From DASYDU01 sp050248495 (lineage in GTDB: Bacteria; Planctomycetota; Planctomycetia; Pirellulales; Lacipirellulaceae), in NCBI GenBank assembly GCA_050248495.1, contig JBFWSG010000011.1, positions 62,001 through 126,000 on the forward strand: a stretch of DNA of 64,000 nt. The letters are read 5' to 3'. Below the pieces are notes generated by a model that was not told the DNA's origin, ran no database searches, and was given only the letters and a program-made list of their open reading frames with translations. Positions within the stretch are counted from its first letter, which is position 1; each line of letters starts with the position of its first letter. The position numbers and the translations under genes are program-made. Positions 52,575 through 60,342 of this stretch are shown piece after piece.

Positions 52575-55079
52575 ATGCGCGCACACGATGACGCCGCCAA
52601 CCGAGATGCCGCCAACCGAGAAGTCGATTGGTCTGCCGATCCGCCGCTCAACGCCGCATTGATGGAAGAGCTCCGCGAGTTGCTCGCACGGTTGTGTGAC
52701 GATCAGTTGTGCGACGAACCACTGACTGGCGGCGGTCAATTCTCCGGCGGCGACCGCGCGCGGCTCAACGAGATTCTCGACACCCACGCCGCGGCCCGCC
52801 GCTACTACTTGAAATACGTGGCGATCCACAGCTCGCTCTCCGCCATGGCCGGGAGCGCTTCGGCGGCCGACGCCCAGCTCGCCGTCGAGCGGATCACGCT
52901 CGAACGCTTTGCCGGCCGCACCGGTCCGCCGCTTGCGCCGTGCGGCATCGAACCCTTGCAACTGGAGCGCCGCGAACGCTGGCAATCGGTGCTGCGGTGG
53001 TCAGCGGGAATCTCGGCGGTGGTTGCGCTGGCGATGGCCGGCTGGTGGCTGACGGTGCGGGAACGGAAGGATGCCTTGCTGGCGGAGGCCGTGTTGGACG
53101 GCAATCTCAAGCCCGCGGTCGACGTTTCGTTCGGCAGTCAGCCGTTCGGCAATCAACCGTTGGCCGCCGAAGTCACCTATGTTTCCAATGCCGCTGTGTG
53201 GCAGAATCCGAACGGTTCGTTCACGTTGGCGTCGCGCGTCCGCGCGGGCGAAAATCTCACGCTCGAGCGCGGGCAGGTCGAGCTAACGTATTCGACGGGC
53301 GCCAAACTGCTGCTCACCGGCCCATCGGAGTTTCTCGTGCTTCCGGCGGGCGGCAAACTCCGCCGCGGCGAGCTGGTGGCCCGCGTGCCGCAGGCGGGCC
53401 ACGGCTTCACGATCGAGACGCCGCACGGCAAAGTCATCGACCTCGGCACCGAGTTCGGCGTCGTGGTCGACGACTTCGGCGTGTCGCAAGTGAGCGTCTT
53501 CGAAGGCAAAGTGGAAACGTTGCCCAGCGGCCCGGCCGGCCTCGCGCAGGACAAGATCGAGCTCACCTCCGGCCGCGCGATTCAGTGGACGGCGGACTCG
53601 GTCACGCCGATCAGCGTGCAGGGTCGTCGCTACGGACGGCCGGAAGAATCGTGGCCGGCGGGCGACGAAGCGACGACGGCAACCTCTCAGCCGCTGCTCG
53701 ACGTCGACTTCCGCGGACGCGAGCTCCAGGCCGGCAATTGGAAGACCTATGGCGAATTGGTCGCTTCGCAGCGGGGTCTGCGCTTGCAGGGCGCGGCGGT
53801 CGGGCGGCCCTACTTGATCGCGGCCCAGGAGTTGGACCCCGTGGCAGGCCCCGTGAATGTCGTCTGCGACCTCCGCTTTGAAAGCGTTGACGACGCCGAG
53901 CACGCTTCGTTCGCCATCCTGACTCGCAGTTCCGATGCGCAAAGCAAGTCCGGAACGCCCTGGCAGGATATGCTCTCGCGCAGCGTGCGCTGCCGCTTGA
54001 TGGCCGACCTCCTCTCGGGCGAGGGCCTGCTCGAGGCCGGCACCAAGTACGAAGCCGACCGCGAGCACACCAACATCTCCTGGGGCGGCTTCTCGCAACC
54101 GCGCCCCGGGACGCTCTATCGGCTCGAGATGCGCGACGACGGTCTCAATGTGTCGTTCACCGTTTCGCTTGTCGAGAATCCGTCGGTCCGCAAGACGATC
54201 ACCTGCCGCTCGCTGTTCCGCGGCAACCAAAACTTCGTCGCGCTCGAAGGGCCCAGCCTGGGAACTGCCACGGTCGAACGGCTCGTCGTCACGCAGGACG
54301 GTCTGCAGGGGCGCAATTCGACGCTGGCGTTCTCGGCCTTCGACAAATCACAAAGTGTCAGCGGCGCTCCCGAGGAGTTGGCCCAACAACTGGACGAGCT
54401 GATTCCCGCCGACGCGCAGCTCGTCGTCCGCGATTCGTTTGACGCCGACGAGGTCGATGCCAAGGTTTGGAAGACGCTCGGCGACGTCGCGGTCGACGAC
54501 GGCGAAGTGCAGCTGGGCGTTCCGAACAATGAGCAGCACATCGACACCTGGAAGGCCCGGCCGTATCTGCTCACGCGGCAAGAGTTTGATCCTGCGGACG
54601 GCGCGCTCACGATCGTCGGCAAAGTGACCTTCTCGGAAAACTTTCTGCACGGCTACGGCGGATCGTTCGCCGTGATGACCCGTGCCGACGACACGCATGG
54701 CGGCGGCCCGGCCTGGGAAAACTCGATCCTGCGGCGGGGCGTGCGGTCAAACTTCTGGCCGGCCGCGTACGGCTTCGACCACAGCCTTGAAATCCACGAG
54801 AAGCCCGAGCCGAACACGATCTCGCTGCTGGTGGCCGAGGCCTTCCCGATCGCGCCCAGCTCGCGGTCGTATCTGTTCCGCATCGTGGACGACGGCAGCG
54901 CGGCGACGCTCACCTTCCTCGACGCCCGAGACCCCGAGACGCGCAAGACCGTCTCGCATGCCACCAGCGCCGCGATGCTGCGCAGCGGCCACATCGGCTT
55001 CGAAAGCTGCTGGGGCTCACCCCTGCGACTCGACGAAGTGCGGATCTACCGCGGCGGCGAGCCGTCCGAGTTTCGCTAG
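52575..55079 (+). CDS. FecR-domain transmembrane protein with LamG-like region, partner of the sigma factor
   Basis: An 834-residue protein with AAAGGAG ten bases before the ATG. Residues 1-135 are a cytosolic helical part that may contact the sigma factor (LDTHAAARRYYLKYVAIHSSL). One membrane helix lies near 141-160 (SAGISAVVALAMAGWWL). The outside portion starts with a FecR domain (about 200-315: LLLTGPSEFLVLPAGGKLRRGELVARVPQAGHGFTIETPHGKVIDLGTEFGV). Two similar beta-rich modules follow (about 375-600 and 640-834), each with a DPADGALTIVGKV-type motif and FAVMTR or FAILTR, resembling laminin-G jellyrolls. It probably senses an extracellular cue and controls the sigma factor. Confidence 0.87.
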   Translation: MRAHDDAANRDAANREVDWSADPPLNAALMEELRELLARLCDDQLCDEPLTGGGQFSGGDRARLNEILDTHAAARRYYLKYVAIHSSLSAMAGSASAADAQLAVERITLERFAGRTGPPLAPCGIEPLQLERRERWQSVLRWSAGISAVVALAMAGWWLTVRERKDALLAEAVLDGNLKPAVDVSFGSQPFGNQPLAAEVTYVSNAAVWQNPNGSFTLASRVRAGENLTLERGQVELTYSTGAKLLLTGPSEFLVLPAGGKLRRGELVARVPQAGHGFTIETPHGKVIDLGTEFGVVVDDFGVSQVSVFEGKVETLPSGPAGLAQDKIELTSGRAIQWTADSVTPISVQGRRYGRPEESWPAGDEATTATSQPLLDVDFRGRELQAGNWKTYGELVASQRGLRLQGAAVGRPYLIAAQELDPVAGPVNVVCDLRFESVDDAEHASFAILTRSSDAQSKSGTPWQDMLSRSVRCRLMADLLSGEGLLEAGTKYEADREHTNISWGGFSQPRPGTLYRLEMRDDGLNVSFTVSLVENPSVRKTITCRSLFRGNQNFVALEGPSLGTATVERLVVTQDGLQGRNSTLAFSAFDKSQSVSGAPEELAQQLDELIPADAQLVVRDSFDADEVDAKVWKTLGDVAVDDGEVQLGVPNNEQHIDTWKARPYLLTRQEFDPADGALTIVGKVTFSENFLHGYGGSFAVMTRADDTHGGGPAWENSILRRGVRSNFWPAAYGFDHSLEIHEKPEPNTISLLVAEAFPIAPSSRSYLFRIVDDGSAATLTFLDARDPETRKTVSHATSAAMLRSGHIGFESCWGSPLRLDEVRIYRGGEPSEFR

Positions 55080-55464
55080 CGGAGAAGATAACAGGCAGGG
55101 GGCGAAGATGACACGCAGCGGGGCGTTCATCTCGCGCGAATTCCCCGCCGACTTGCCGAAGGCGCCAATTGGAACATTGGGCGGCCTGGTCGCGTGTCGA
55201 CGGCCTGCTTTTCATCTGTCGACCGCGGACAGTCCGATCGACACTCCTCTCTGGCGCTCAGGGATTTCTGCATTCTGCTTTCGCGTCGCGACCTGCAACC
55301 ATCGCAAGTCGTCGCGACATAGGCGATTGCACTTTGTCGGTTGGTGCGAAACATTGATGACACTGCCAATTCAGAAGACTGTGGCGAGCAGAAGATAACG
55401 GAACATGCTTCAAGTCTCTAATCGGGCTTGGCGATACATCATTCATTGTCGATCCATCAACCGA
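55080..55464. other. 385-bp intergenic region with no clear feature
   Basis: After the FecR-type gene the base composition drops toward AT. No frame has a convincing ribosome site or family pattern, and no perfect inverted repeat over ten bases was seen. The right half (55380-55464) precedes the stop of the leftward GIY-YIG gene, so two transcripts converge here. Confidence 0.4.
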
Positions 55465-55917
55465 TTACTGCAACGGATTTTGCGAAGCGATGGATATGCG
55501 TTTGTGATTGGCTGATGGCAACAGCTTGGCATTGACCATTTGCTCGTAGTCGCTGCGACAATTGAGACGCCCTGGCACCAAGCCAAACCATTTAATGAAC
55601 AAAAACTCTTCCAACTCACTTCGTCCCAAGATGTCGGCCAAGAACGACAGTCGGTAGTCTCTGGCAAAGACCGCCATATCGACCGACACTGGCTTCTGCC
55701 GGAATCCGTGCTTGCCGTGAACGATGTCGCTCAGTCGATGCTTTAAGTGAGTCGTCTCGCCCACATACTTCGGTACTTCTCCACACCAGATGGCGTAGAC
55801 GCCACCTAGAGCCGCCAGTTCGACTTCCAAAACGCCGTCGACCGAGATTGAGTAGCGTTGGGCATCCCACAGCTCTCGTTCAAGTTCGAGCAAGCGATCT
55901 AAATTGTCGGGTGACAT
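55465..55917 (-). CDS. GIY-YIG nuclease-domain protein
   Basis: A 150-residue protein. The GIY-YIG core spans about residues 30-105: GGVYAIW, then PKYVGETTHLKHRLSDI, which supplies the GVY and YVG pair and the conserved Arg. A later Glu (SELEEFLFIKWFG) fits the metal-binding position. The C-terminal 40 residues (CRSDYEQMVNAKLLPSANHKRI) are basic. The ATG at 55917 was chosen because the upstream extension crosses the neighbour's promoter. Codon use and GC are lower than in the surrounding genes, suggesting acquisition. It is divergent from a RusA-like gene. Target DNA is unknown. Confidence 0.82.
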   Translation of the reverse strand: MSPDNLDRLLELERELWDAQRYSISVDGVLEVELAALGGVYAIWCGEVPKYVGETTHLKHRLSDIVHGKHGFRQKPVSVDMAVFARDYRLSFLADILGRSELEEFLFIKWFGLVPGRLNCRSDYEQMVNAKLLPSANHKRISIASQNPLQ

Positions 55918-55973
55918 AGTGTAGGTCCACTTCGTCGAATTGCCACATTGTCTTGTGTACTTTTCGGAAATGC

Positions 55974-55996
55974 TAGTGTGCGATACAGTCACACTA
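55974..55996. promoter_or_regulatory. Seven-base inverted repeat between divergent nuclease genes
   Basis: TAGTGTG (55974-55980) and CACACTA (55990-55996) are exact complements with a nine-base spacer in the 114-bp divergent region. A dyad of this spacing suits a repressor site controlling both genes. A short RNA hairpin in one leader is the alternative. Confidence 0.4.
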
Positions 55997-56031
55997 CCTG
56001 CAGCGTGTCGATGAGACTGCGAGTAAACAAA

Positions 56032-56520
56032 ATGCAAGACCTTCAATTTGAAGTCCGTGAAGTCGACGGGTGGCGACTACCTGTAATACGGATTGTTGAC
56101 GCAGATATGGAAATCGCTGCTTCTGCACGTCGAGTGATTGGCAATTCTGTATACGGCTCACCATCAGGCAAACTGAATCTTGCTCGCTGGAAAGTCGCCG
56201 TTGCCAAAGCCGTGATATCTCAGCGTGGGTCGATGGAACTTTCTGGCCCTCGGTCGTTTGCAGTAACAGTCGGCTTCAGTTTTTACCCGCCCGCTCATGG
56301 AAATGGAGAGTTTGACATTGAGAATTTTCTGAAGCCTACACTGGACGCAGTCGCCGGTGGGCTCTTTGAAGAGAATATGGAGATCATCTGGAATGACGTT
56401 ACCAGATGGCATTACAACGATTCGGTTTTTCACAGCCTATTGGTGCATCGACTGCAGGATGCTGACTTTCACGATGCGGAAGGTGCTGCAATTTTCGTAA
56501 GTGCAAGAAAAACGAAGTAA
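56032..56520 (+). CDS. RusA-like endonuclease family protein
   Basis: A 162-residue protein starting MQDLQFEVREVDGWRLPVIRI. The diagnostic part is FDIENFLKPTLDAVAGGLFEENMEIIWNDV (about residues 95-125). It matches the RusA Holliday-junction resolvase pattern of an acidic residue in D-x-x-N, then K-x-x-x-D-A, then a further acidic residue. The N-terminal half is beta-rich (SFAVTVGFSFYPP). RusA enzymes usually come from prophages, yet no phage genes are present here. Composition is AT-richer than nearby genes. It is transcribed away from the GIY-YIG gene, and the two may form one DNA-processing or defence unit; this is inference. Confidence 0.68.
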   Translation: MQDLQFEVREVDGWRLPVIRIVDADMEIAASARRVIGNSVYGSPSGKLNLARWKVAVAKAVISQRGSMELSGPRSFAVTVGFSFYPPAHGNGEFDIENFLKPTLDAVAGGLFEENMEIIWNDVTRWHYNDSVFHSLLVHRLQDADFHDAEGAAIFVSARKTK

Positions 56521-56541
56521 CGACGGATCGATACAACGGGT

Positions 56542-56620
56542 GAAGATAAGGGGACATGAAGAAAAGATGAGGAAAAGGATGAAGAAAAGGGGACATTCTG
56601 TGAAGAAAAGGGGGCATTCT
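56542..56620 (+). repeat. Three copies of GAAGAAAAGGGGACAT
   Basis: GAAGATAAGGGGACAT (56542-56557), GAAGAAAAGGGGACATTCT (56581-56599) and GAAGAAAAGGGGGCATTCT (56602-56620) are direct copies. A further purine-rich partial copy lies between the first two, and GCTTATTTTG follows. Words of this kind (AAAAGGGGACATTCT) are commonly seen beside REP-associated transposases, so this may be the scar of a lost element. No transposase is present. Confidence 0.6.
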
Positions 56621-56668
56621 GCTTATTTTGTCGAAGACGTAGAATGTCTCCTTGTCTTTCTGCAAGAT

Positions 56669-56701
56669 GGTGGGTCTCGTGGAACTCGATCCACCCTACG
56701 T
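56669..56701. repeat. 33-bp palindromic intergenic repeat, copy 1
   Basis: The unit starts GGTGGGTC and ends GATCCACCCTACGT. It matches the copy at 57461-57493 in 29 of 33 positions. GGTGGGTC and GATCCACC form a stem with one G-T pair. It lies just past the GAAGAAAAGGGGACAT repeats and before the DUF5615 gene. Confidence 0.65.
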
Positions 56702-56744
56702 GGATTTGTGGAGAGTGGCTGCGATGTGGCGCACGTCGAGCTGA

Positions 56745-57101
56745 TCAATCGCGAATGCGAAGCGTTGATTCATCCACGATCCATAACTTGCCCGCCAACG
56801 GCTCTTGATTCAGCGTCGGCAAGAATCGCTTCACGGCCGCCAGAACCCAGCTTTTGTCAAGTCGCGCCAGTCGCAGCACGATGATGCCCGCTGAATCGGC
56901 CGGCGGATACGCGCGAATGTCGGAGAAGTGTAAATCCAGCGTGACGATCACGCGACCTTCTTGCCGGCAAACCTCCACAACGTCGGGATCGGGCCGGCCA
57001 CCCAGATGCTGTTCGAGGACCGTTACGGCGTCGTGCCCAGCTTCGGTCAAGAGCGTTGCCACTTCGATCGGCAGGTTTTCGTCGACCTTGAACTTGAGCA
57101 T
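56745..57101 (-). CDS. DUF5615 PIN-like toxin component
   Basis: A 118-residue protein. KFKVDENLPIEVATLLTEAGHDAVTV opens with the acidic D-E-N-L-P motif of DUF5615 (Mut7-C/PIN-like) proteins. GRVIVTLDLHFSDIRAYPP supplies further acidic residues in the expected order, and the helical C-terminal half ends with LWIVDESTLRIRD. Its ATG (57101) overlaps the DUF433 stop by one base (TGATG), so the two are translationally coupled. DUF433/DUF5615 pairs are considered toxin-antitoxin modules; RNase activity is assumed by fold only. Confidence 0.85.
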   Translation of the reverse strand: MLKFKVDENLPIEVATLLTEAGHDAVTVLEQHLGGRPDPDVVEVCRQEGRVIVTLDLHFSDIRAYPPADSAGIIVLRLARLDKSWVLAAVKRFLPTLNQEPLAGKLWIVDESTLRIRD

Positions 57102-57337
57102 CAAGTCACGCCGCTAGGCAGATAAACGGTGCGTTCACGCGCCAACTCTGCGGCATATTCCAGCGAGGCGTGAACGTCGTCGACGGAAAGCGCCGGGTAG
57201 CTCTGGAGCAGCTCCTCGGTCGAGACACCGGCTGCCACATTGTCGAGCAGCACGGACACCATGATGCGAGTGCCTTTGATACAGGCTTGGCCGTGACAAA
57301 TCGCCGGATCCACAGAAATCCGTTCTCGCCAATTCAT
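57101..57337 (-). CDS. DUF433 antitoxin component
   Basis: A 78-residue protein with an ideal ribosome site (GGAGGAG six bases before the ATG at 57337). The sequence RISVDPAICHGQACIKGTRIMVSVLLDNVAAG, then EELLQSYPALSVDDVHASLEYAAELA, is diagnostic of DUF433, a small winged or helix-turn-helix-like DNA-binding family. It is the first gene of the pair with the DUF5615 protein and probably binds both its partner and its own promoter. Confidence 0.9.
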   Translation of the reverse strand: MNWRERISVDPAICHGQACIKGTRIMVSVLLDNVAAGVSTEELLQSYPALSVDDVHASLEYAAELARERTVYLPSGVT

Positions 57338-57460
57338 CGAATTCTCCTCCAAGACCATGCCGCTCGTATGGATTAATTTTATCACATCCTGACGCTCCGG
57401 CTAGCTGATGTGGTATGCGGGTAACTATGGCCGAAACCGTGATCGTACATCAGGCAAATC

Positions 57461-57493
57461 GGTGGGTCCTGTAGAACTCGACCCACCCTACGT
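57461..57493. repeat. 33-bp palindromic intergenic repeat, copy 2
   Basis: This copy starts GGTGGGTCCTGTAGAACTCG and ends ACCCACCCTACGT; GGTGGGTC pairs perfectly with GACCCACC. It matches copy 1 in 29 of 33 positions. It sits in the 252-bp gap between the DUF433 start and the stop of the GH63-like gene, which also contains a GC-rich word CGGCGGGAGCCTCGCCCTCC near 57560. Confidence 0.65.
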
Positions 57494-57589
57494 CTGCCTC
57501 GAGCGCTGAAGGATCGTGACGGGCAGGATTGTTGCCCATCTTACTTTTTGTAGACTCGGCGGGAGCCTCGCCCTCCCACGATGCGCCCC

Positions 57590-60313
57590 CTAGCGGTTGT
57601 GCGCTAGTGCGTGGAGCAGTTCGGTCACCAGCGCCGTCCAGCCGGTTTGGTGGGTAGCGCCGATGCCGCGGCCGGTGTCGCCGTGGAAGTATTCGTGGAA
57701 GAGGACGAGCTCGCGCCAGTGGGGGTCGGTGGCGTAGTGCGCTTCGTCGCCGTGGCAGGGGCGCTTGCCGGATGCGTCCGGCAGGAACAGGCGCGTGAGG
57801 CGCGTGGCCAGCTCGGCGGCGACTTGTTTGAGGTTCTTCATCTGGCCGGAGCCGGTGGGGCACTCGACGAGCAGATAGTCGCCGTAGAAATGGTGGTAGC
57901 GTTCGAGGGCTTCGATCAATAAGTAATTGACGGGGAACCACACCGGGCCGCGCCAGTTCGAGTTGCCGCCGAACATGCCGGAGGTCGAATCGCCGGGCGT
58001 GTAGTCGACGCGCGAGTGGAGCCCGTCGAGATGGACCTCGTACGGATGGTCCTGATGGTAGCGCGAAAGGGCCCGCACGCCGTACGGCGAGAGGAATTCG
58101 TTCTCGTCCAAAATGTAGCGGAGCACGCGCTGCAGGCGCTCTTCTGACGGGATCGCCAGCAGGCGATGGACGTGTCGATGGGCATGGTCGCCCGATTCCC
58201 ACTCGCCCTGGTCGCAGTAGCTGATGTGCCGCGCAAGATCGGTGCGGTGTTTGAGGAACCACTCCATCCGTTTCTTGAATCCGGGCAGGCGATCGATCAC
58301 GTGCTGCTCGAGGATTTCGACGGCGAAGAGTGGGATGATGCCGACCATCGAGCGAATCCGCAGCGGCAGCGTGGTGCCGTCGGCGCTGAGCACGTCGTAG
58401 TAGAAGCCGTCCTGGTCATCCCAGAGTCCCATGCCGCCGAGCGAATTCATGGCGTCGGTGATGGCCACGAAGTGTTCGAAGAACTTCGAGGCGATGTCCT
58501 CGTACGACGGATCGTCGGACGCGAGTTCCAGGGCCATCGAGAGCATCGTCGCGCAGTAGAACGCCATCCAGGCGGTGCCGTCGGCCTGCTCCAGGTGCTG
58601 GCCGCCGGGGAGGGGCTGCGAGCGGTCGAACACGCCGATGTTGTCGAGTCCCAAAAAGCCGCCGGCGAACAGGTTGCGGCCCTGCGGGTCTTTGCGGTTG
58701 ACCCACCAGGTGAAATTGATCAAGAGCTTGTGAAACGCGCGGCGGAGAAAGAGCCGGTCGCGCTGGCCGCGGGCGCCGGTCATTTTGTAGACCCGCCAGC
58801 AAGCCCAGGCGTGGACCGGCGGATTCACGTCGCCGAACGCGAACTCGTAGGCCGGCATCTGGCCGTTGGGGTGCATGTACCATTCGCGCAGGAAGAGCAG
58901 CAGTTGCTCCTTGGCGAATTCGCCGTCGACGCGGGCCATCGGCAGCATGTGGAACGCGAGGTCCCAGGCCGCGTACCAGGGATATTCCCATTTGTCCGGC
59001 ATCGAAACGATGTCGCGATTGAACAGATGGGGCCAGTCGCTGTTGCGGCCGTGCTTGTGGCCCTCGGGCGGCGACGGTTGCTCGGGATCGCCGTCGAGCC
59101 AGTCGCGGACGACCAGGTGATAGAACTGTTTGCTCGTGAGCAGGCCGGCGTATGCCTGCCGGGCGACGCGCCGCTCTTCGTCGCTGAGGCTGTGGTGATT
59201 GGGAATCCGCTCGGCGTAGAACTCGTCGGCCTCCCAGACGCGGCGGGCAATCGTGTGCTCGAATTCTTCGCTGAAGACGAGATTCTGCGAATCTTCGTCG
59301 GATACCAGCCGCAGGCGGACGACAACCTCGCCGCCGGCGGGCACGTGGAGCACGTAATGCCAGGCGACCTTGGTGCCGCGCTGCGCCGGGTTCACTGCGT
59401 CTTGTTTGCCGTGGATCACGTAGTCGTGGAAGGCGTCCTTGACGTAGGGCGTGGGATTCGCCGAACCATAGATCCGCTCCATGTTCGTTTCGTTTTCCGT
59501 GAACAAGAGCATCGGCCGCGTGCCGTCGGAGGCGGCGTCGGCCGCCATGCGGAACTTGCCGAGCGAGGCGTGCTGCGTGACGACGCCGCCCATACCGTCG
59601 GGATCAATCCGCGGCTTCACTTCGCAACCTTCGTGCAGGCAGCCCCACGTCCAGGAGTTGCGGAACCAGAGCGTCGGCAGCAGGTGGACCGTCGCCGCCT
59701 CCGGCCCGCGGTTGGCCACCGTGAGCCGCACGAGCACATCGTCCGGCCCGGCCTTGGCGTATTCGGCAGTGACGTCGAAGTAGCGATTGCTGTTGAAGAT
59801 GCCGGTGTCTGCCAGCTCGAACTCCGTGTCGCCCCGGCCGCGGCGGCGGTTTTCGTCCAGAAGCCAGGCGTACGGAAACTCGGCCTGCGGATATTTATAG
59901 AGTGATTTGACGTACGAGTGGGTCGGCGTGGCGTCGAGATAGTAGTAACACTCTTTGACGTCTTCGCCGTGGTTGCCTTCGTGGTTCGTGAGCCCGAACA
60001 GCCGCTCCTTCAAAATGGGGTCGTGCCCGTTCCAGAGCGCGACGGCGAACGCGAGGCGGCATTCGCGGTCGGTGAAGCCCAACAGGCCGTCCTCGCCCCA
60101 GCGATACGCGCGGCTGCGGGCGTGGTCGTGGGGAAAGTAGTCCCAGGTGTCGCCGTTGTTGGAATAGTCCTCGCGGACCGTGCCCCATTGCCGTTCGGCG
60201 AGATACGTGCCCCAGCGCTGCCAATTGGCCTTGCGCGCGTGCGCATCGGCCAGGCGCTGTTCTTCGGCGGCGAGAGCGGTCGTCGCAGTGGAGGGGAGCA
60301 CGGCAGACGTCAT
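57590..60313 (-). CDS. GH63-like (MGH1-type) glucosidase
   Basis: A 907-residue enzyme without signal peptide, so probably cytosolic. The N-terminal third is a beta-sandwich (RWGTYLAERQWGTVREDYS; DGLLGFTDRECRLAFAVALWNGHDPILKERLFGL). The rest is an alpha/alpha toroid with SDWPHLFNRDIVSMPDKWEYPWYAAWDLAFHMLPM, GWWVNRKDPQGRNLFAGGFLGLDNIGVFDRS-type segments, SGMFGGNSNWRGPVWFPVNYL and FHEYFHGDTGRGIGATHQTGW, all typical of mannosyl-oligosaccharide glucosidase-like proteins. Acidic residues in WDLAF and NSNWRGPVWF loops are candidates for catalysis. Length fits bacterial members. It hydrolyses alpha-glucosides by inference. It lies 29 bp after the NDH-2 gene and is probably cotranscribed. Confidence 0.9.
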   Translation of the reverse strand: MTSAVLPSTATTALAAEEQRLADAHARKANWQRWGTYLAERQWGTVREDYSNNGDTWDYFPHDHARSRAYRWGEDGLLGFTDRECRLAFAVALWNGHDPILKERLFGLTNHEGNHGEDVKECYYYLDATPTHSYVKSLYKYPQAEFPYAWLLDENRRRGRGDTEFELADTGIFNSNRYFDVTAEYAKAGPDDVLVRLTVANRGPEAATVHLLPTLWFRNSWTWGCLHEGCEVKPRIDPDGMGGVVTQHASLGKFRMAADAASDGTRPMLLFTENETNMERIYGSANPTPYVKDAFHDYVIHGKQDAVNPAQRGTKVAWHYVLHVPAGGEVVVRLRLVSDEDSQNLVFSEEFEHTIARRVWEADEFYAERIPNHHSLSDEERRVARQAYAGLLTSKQFYHLVVRDWLDGDPEQPSPPEGHKHGRNSDWPHLFNRDIVSMPDKWEYPWYAAWDLAFHMLPMARVDGEFAKEQLLLFLREWYMHPNGQMPAYEFAFGDVNPPVHAWACWRVYKMTGARGQRDRLFLRRAFHKLLINFTWWVNRKDPQGRNLFAGGFLGLDNIGVFDRSQPLPGGQHLEQADGTAWMAFYCATMLSMALELASDDPSYEDIASKFFEHFVAITDAMNSLGGMGLWDDQDGFYYDVLSADGTTLPLRIRSMVGIIPLFAVEILEQHVIDRLPGFKKRMEWFLKHRTDLARHISYCDQGEWESGDHAHRHVHRLLAIPSEERLQRVLRYILDENEFLSPYGVRALSRYHQDHPYEVHLDGLHSRVDYTPGDSTSGMFGGNSNWRGPVWFPVNYLLIEALERYHHFYGDYLLVECPTGSGQMKNLKQVAAELATRLTRLFLPDASGKRPCHGDEAHYATDPHWRELVLFHEYFHGDTGRGIGATHQTGWTALVTELLHALAHNR

Positions 60314-60342
60314 TGCGGGGAGGGGAGCGAGGTCGAGGATGG

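Noticed and set aside
56032..56520. Prophage region around the RusA-like gene
   Set aside because: No integrase, capsid, tail, terminase or lysis gene is present in the window.
56501..56884. A 127-codon frame over the GAAGAAAAGGGGACAT repeats
   Set aside because: The frame is repeat sequence plus the 33-bp hairpin and overlaps the DUF5615 gene. There is no family match or ribosome site.
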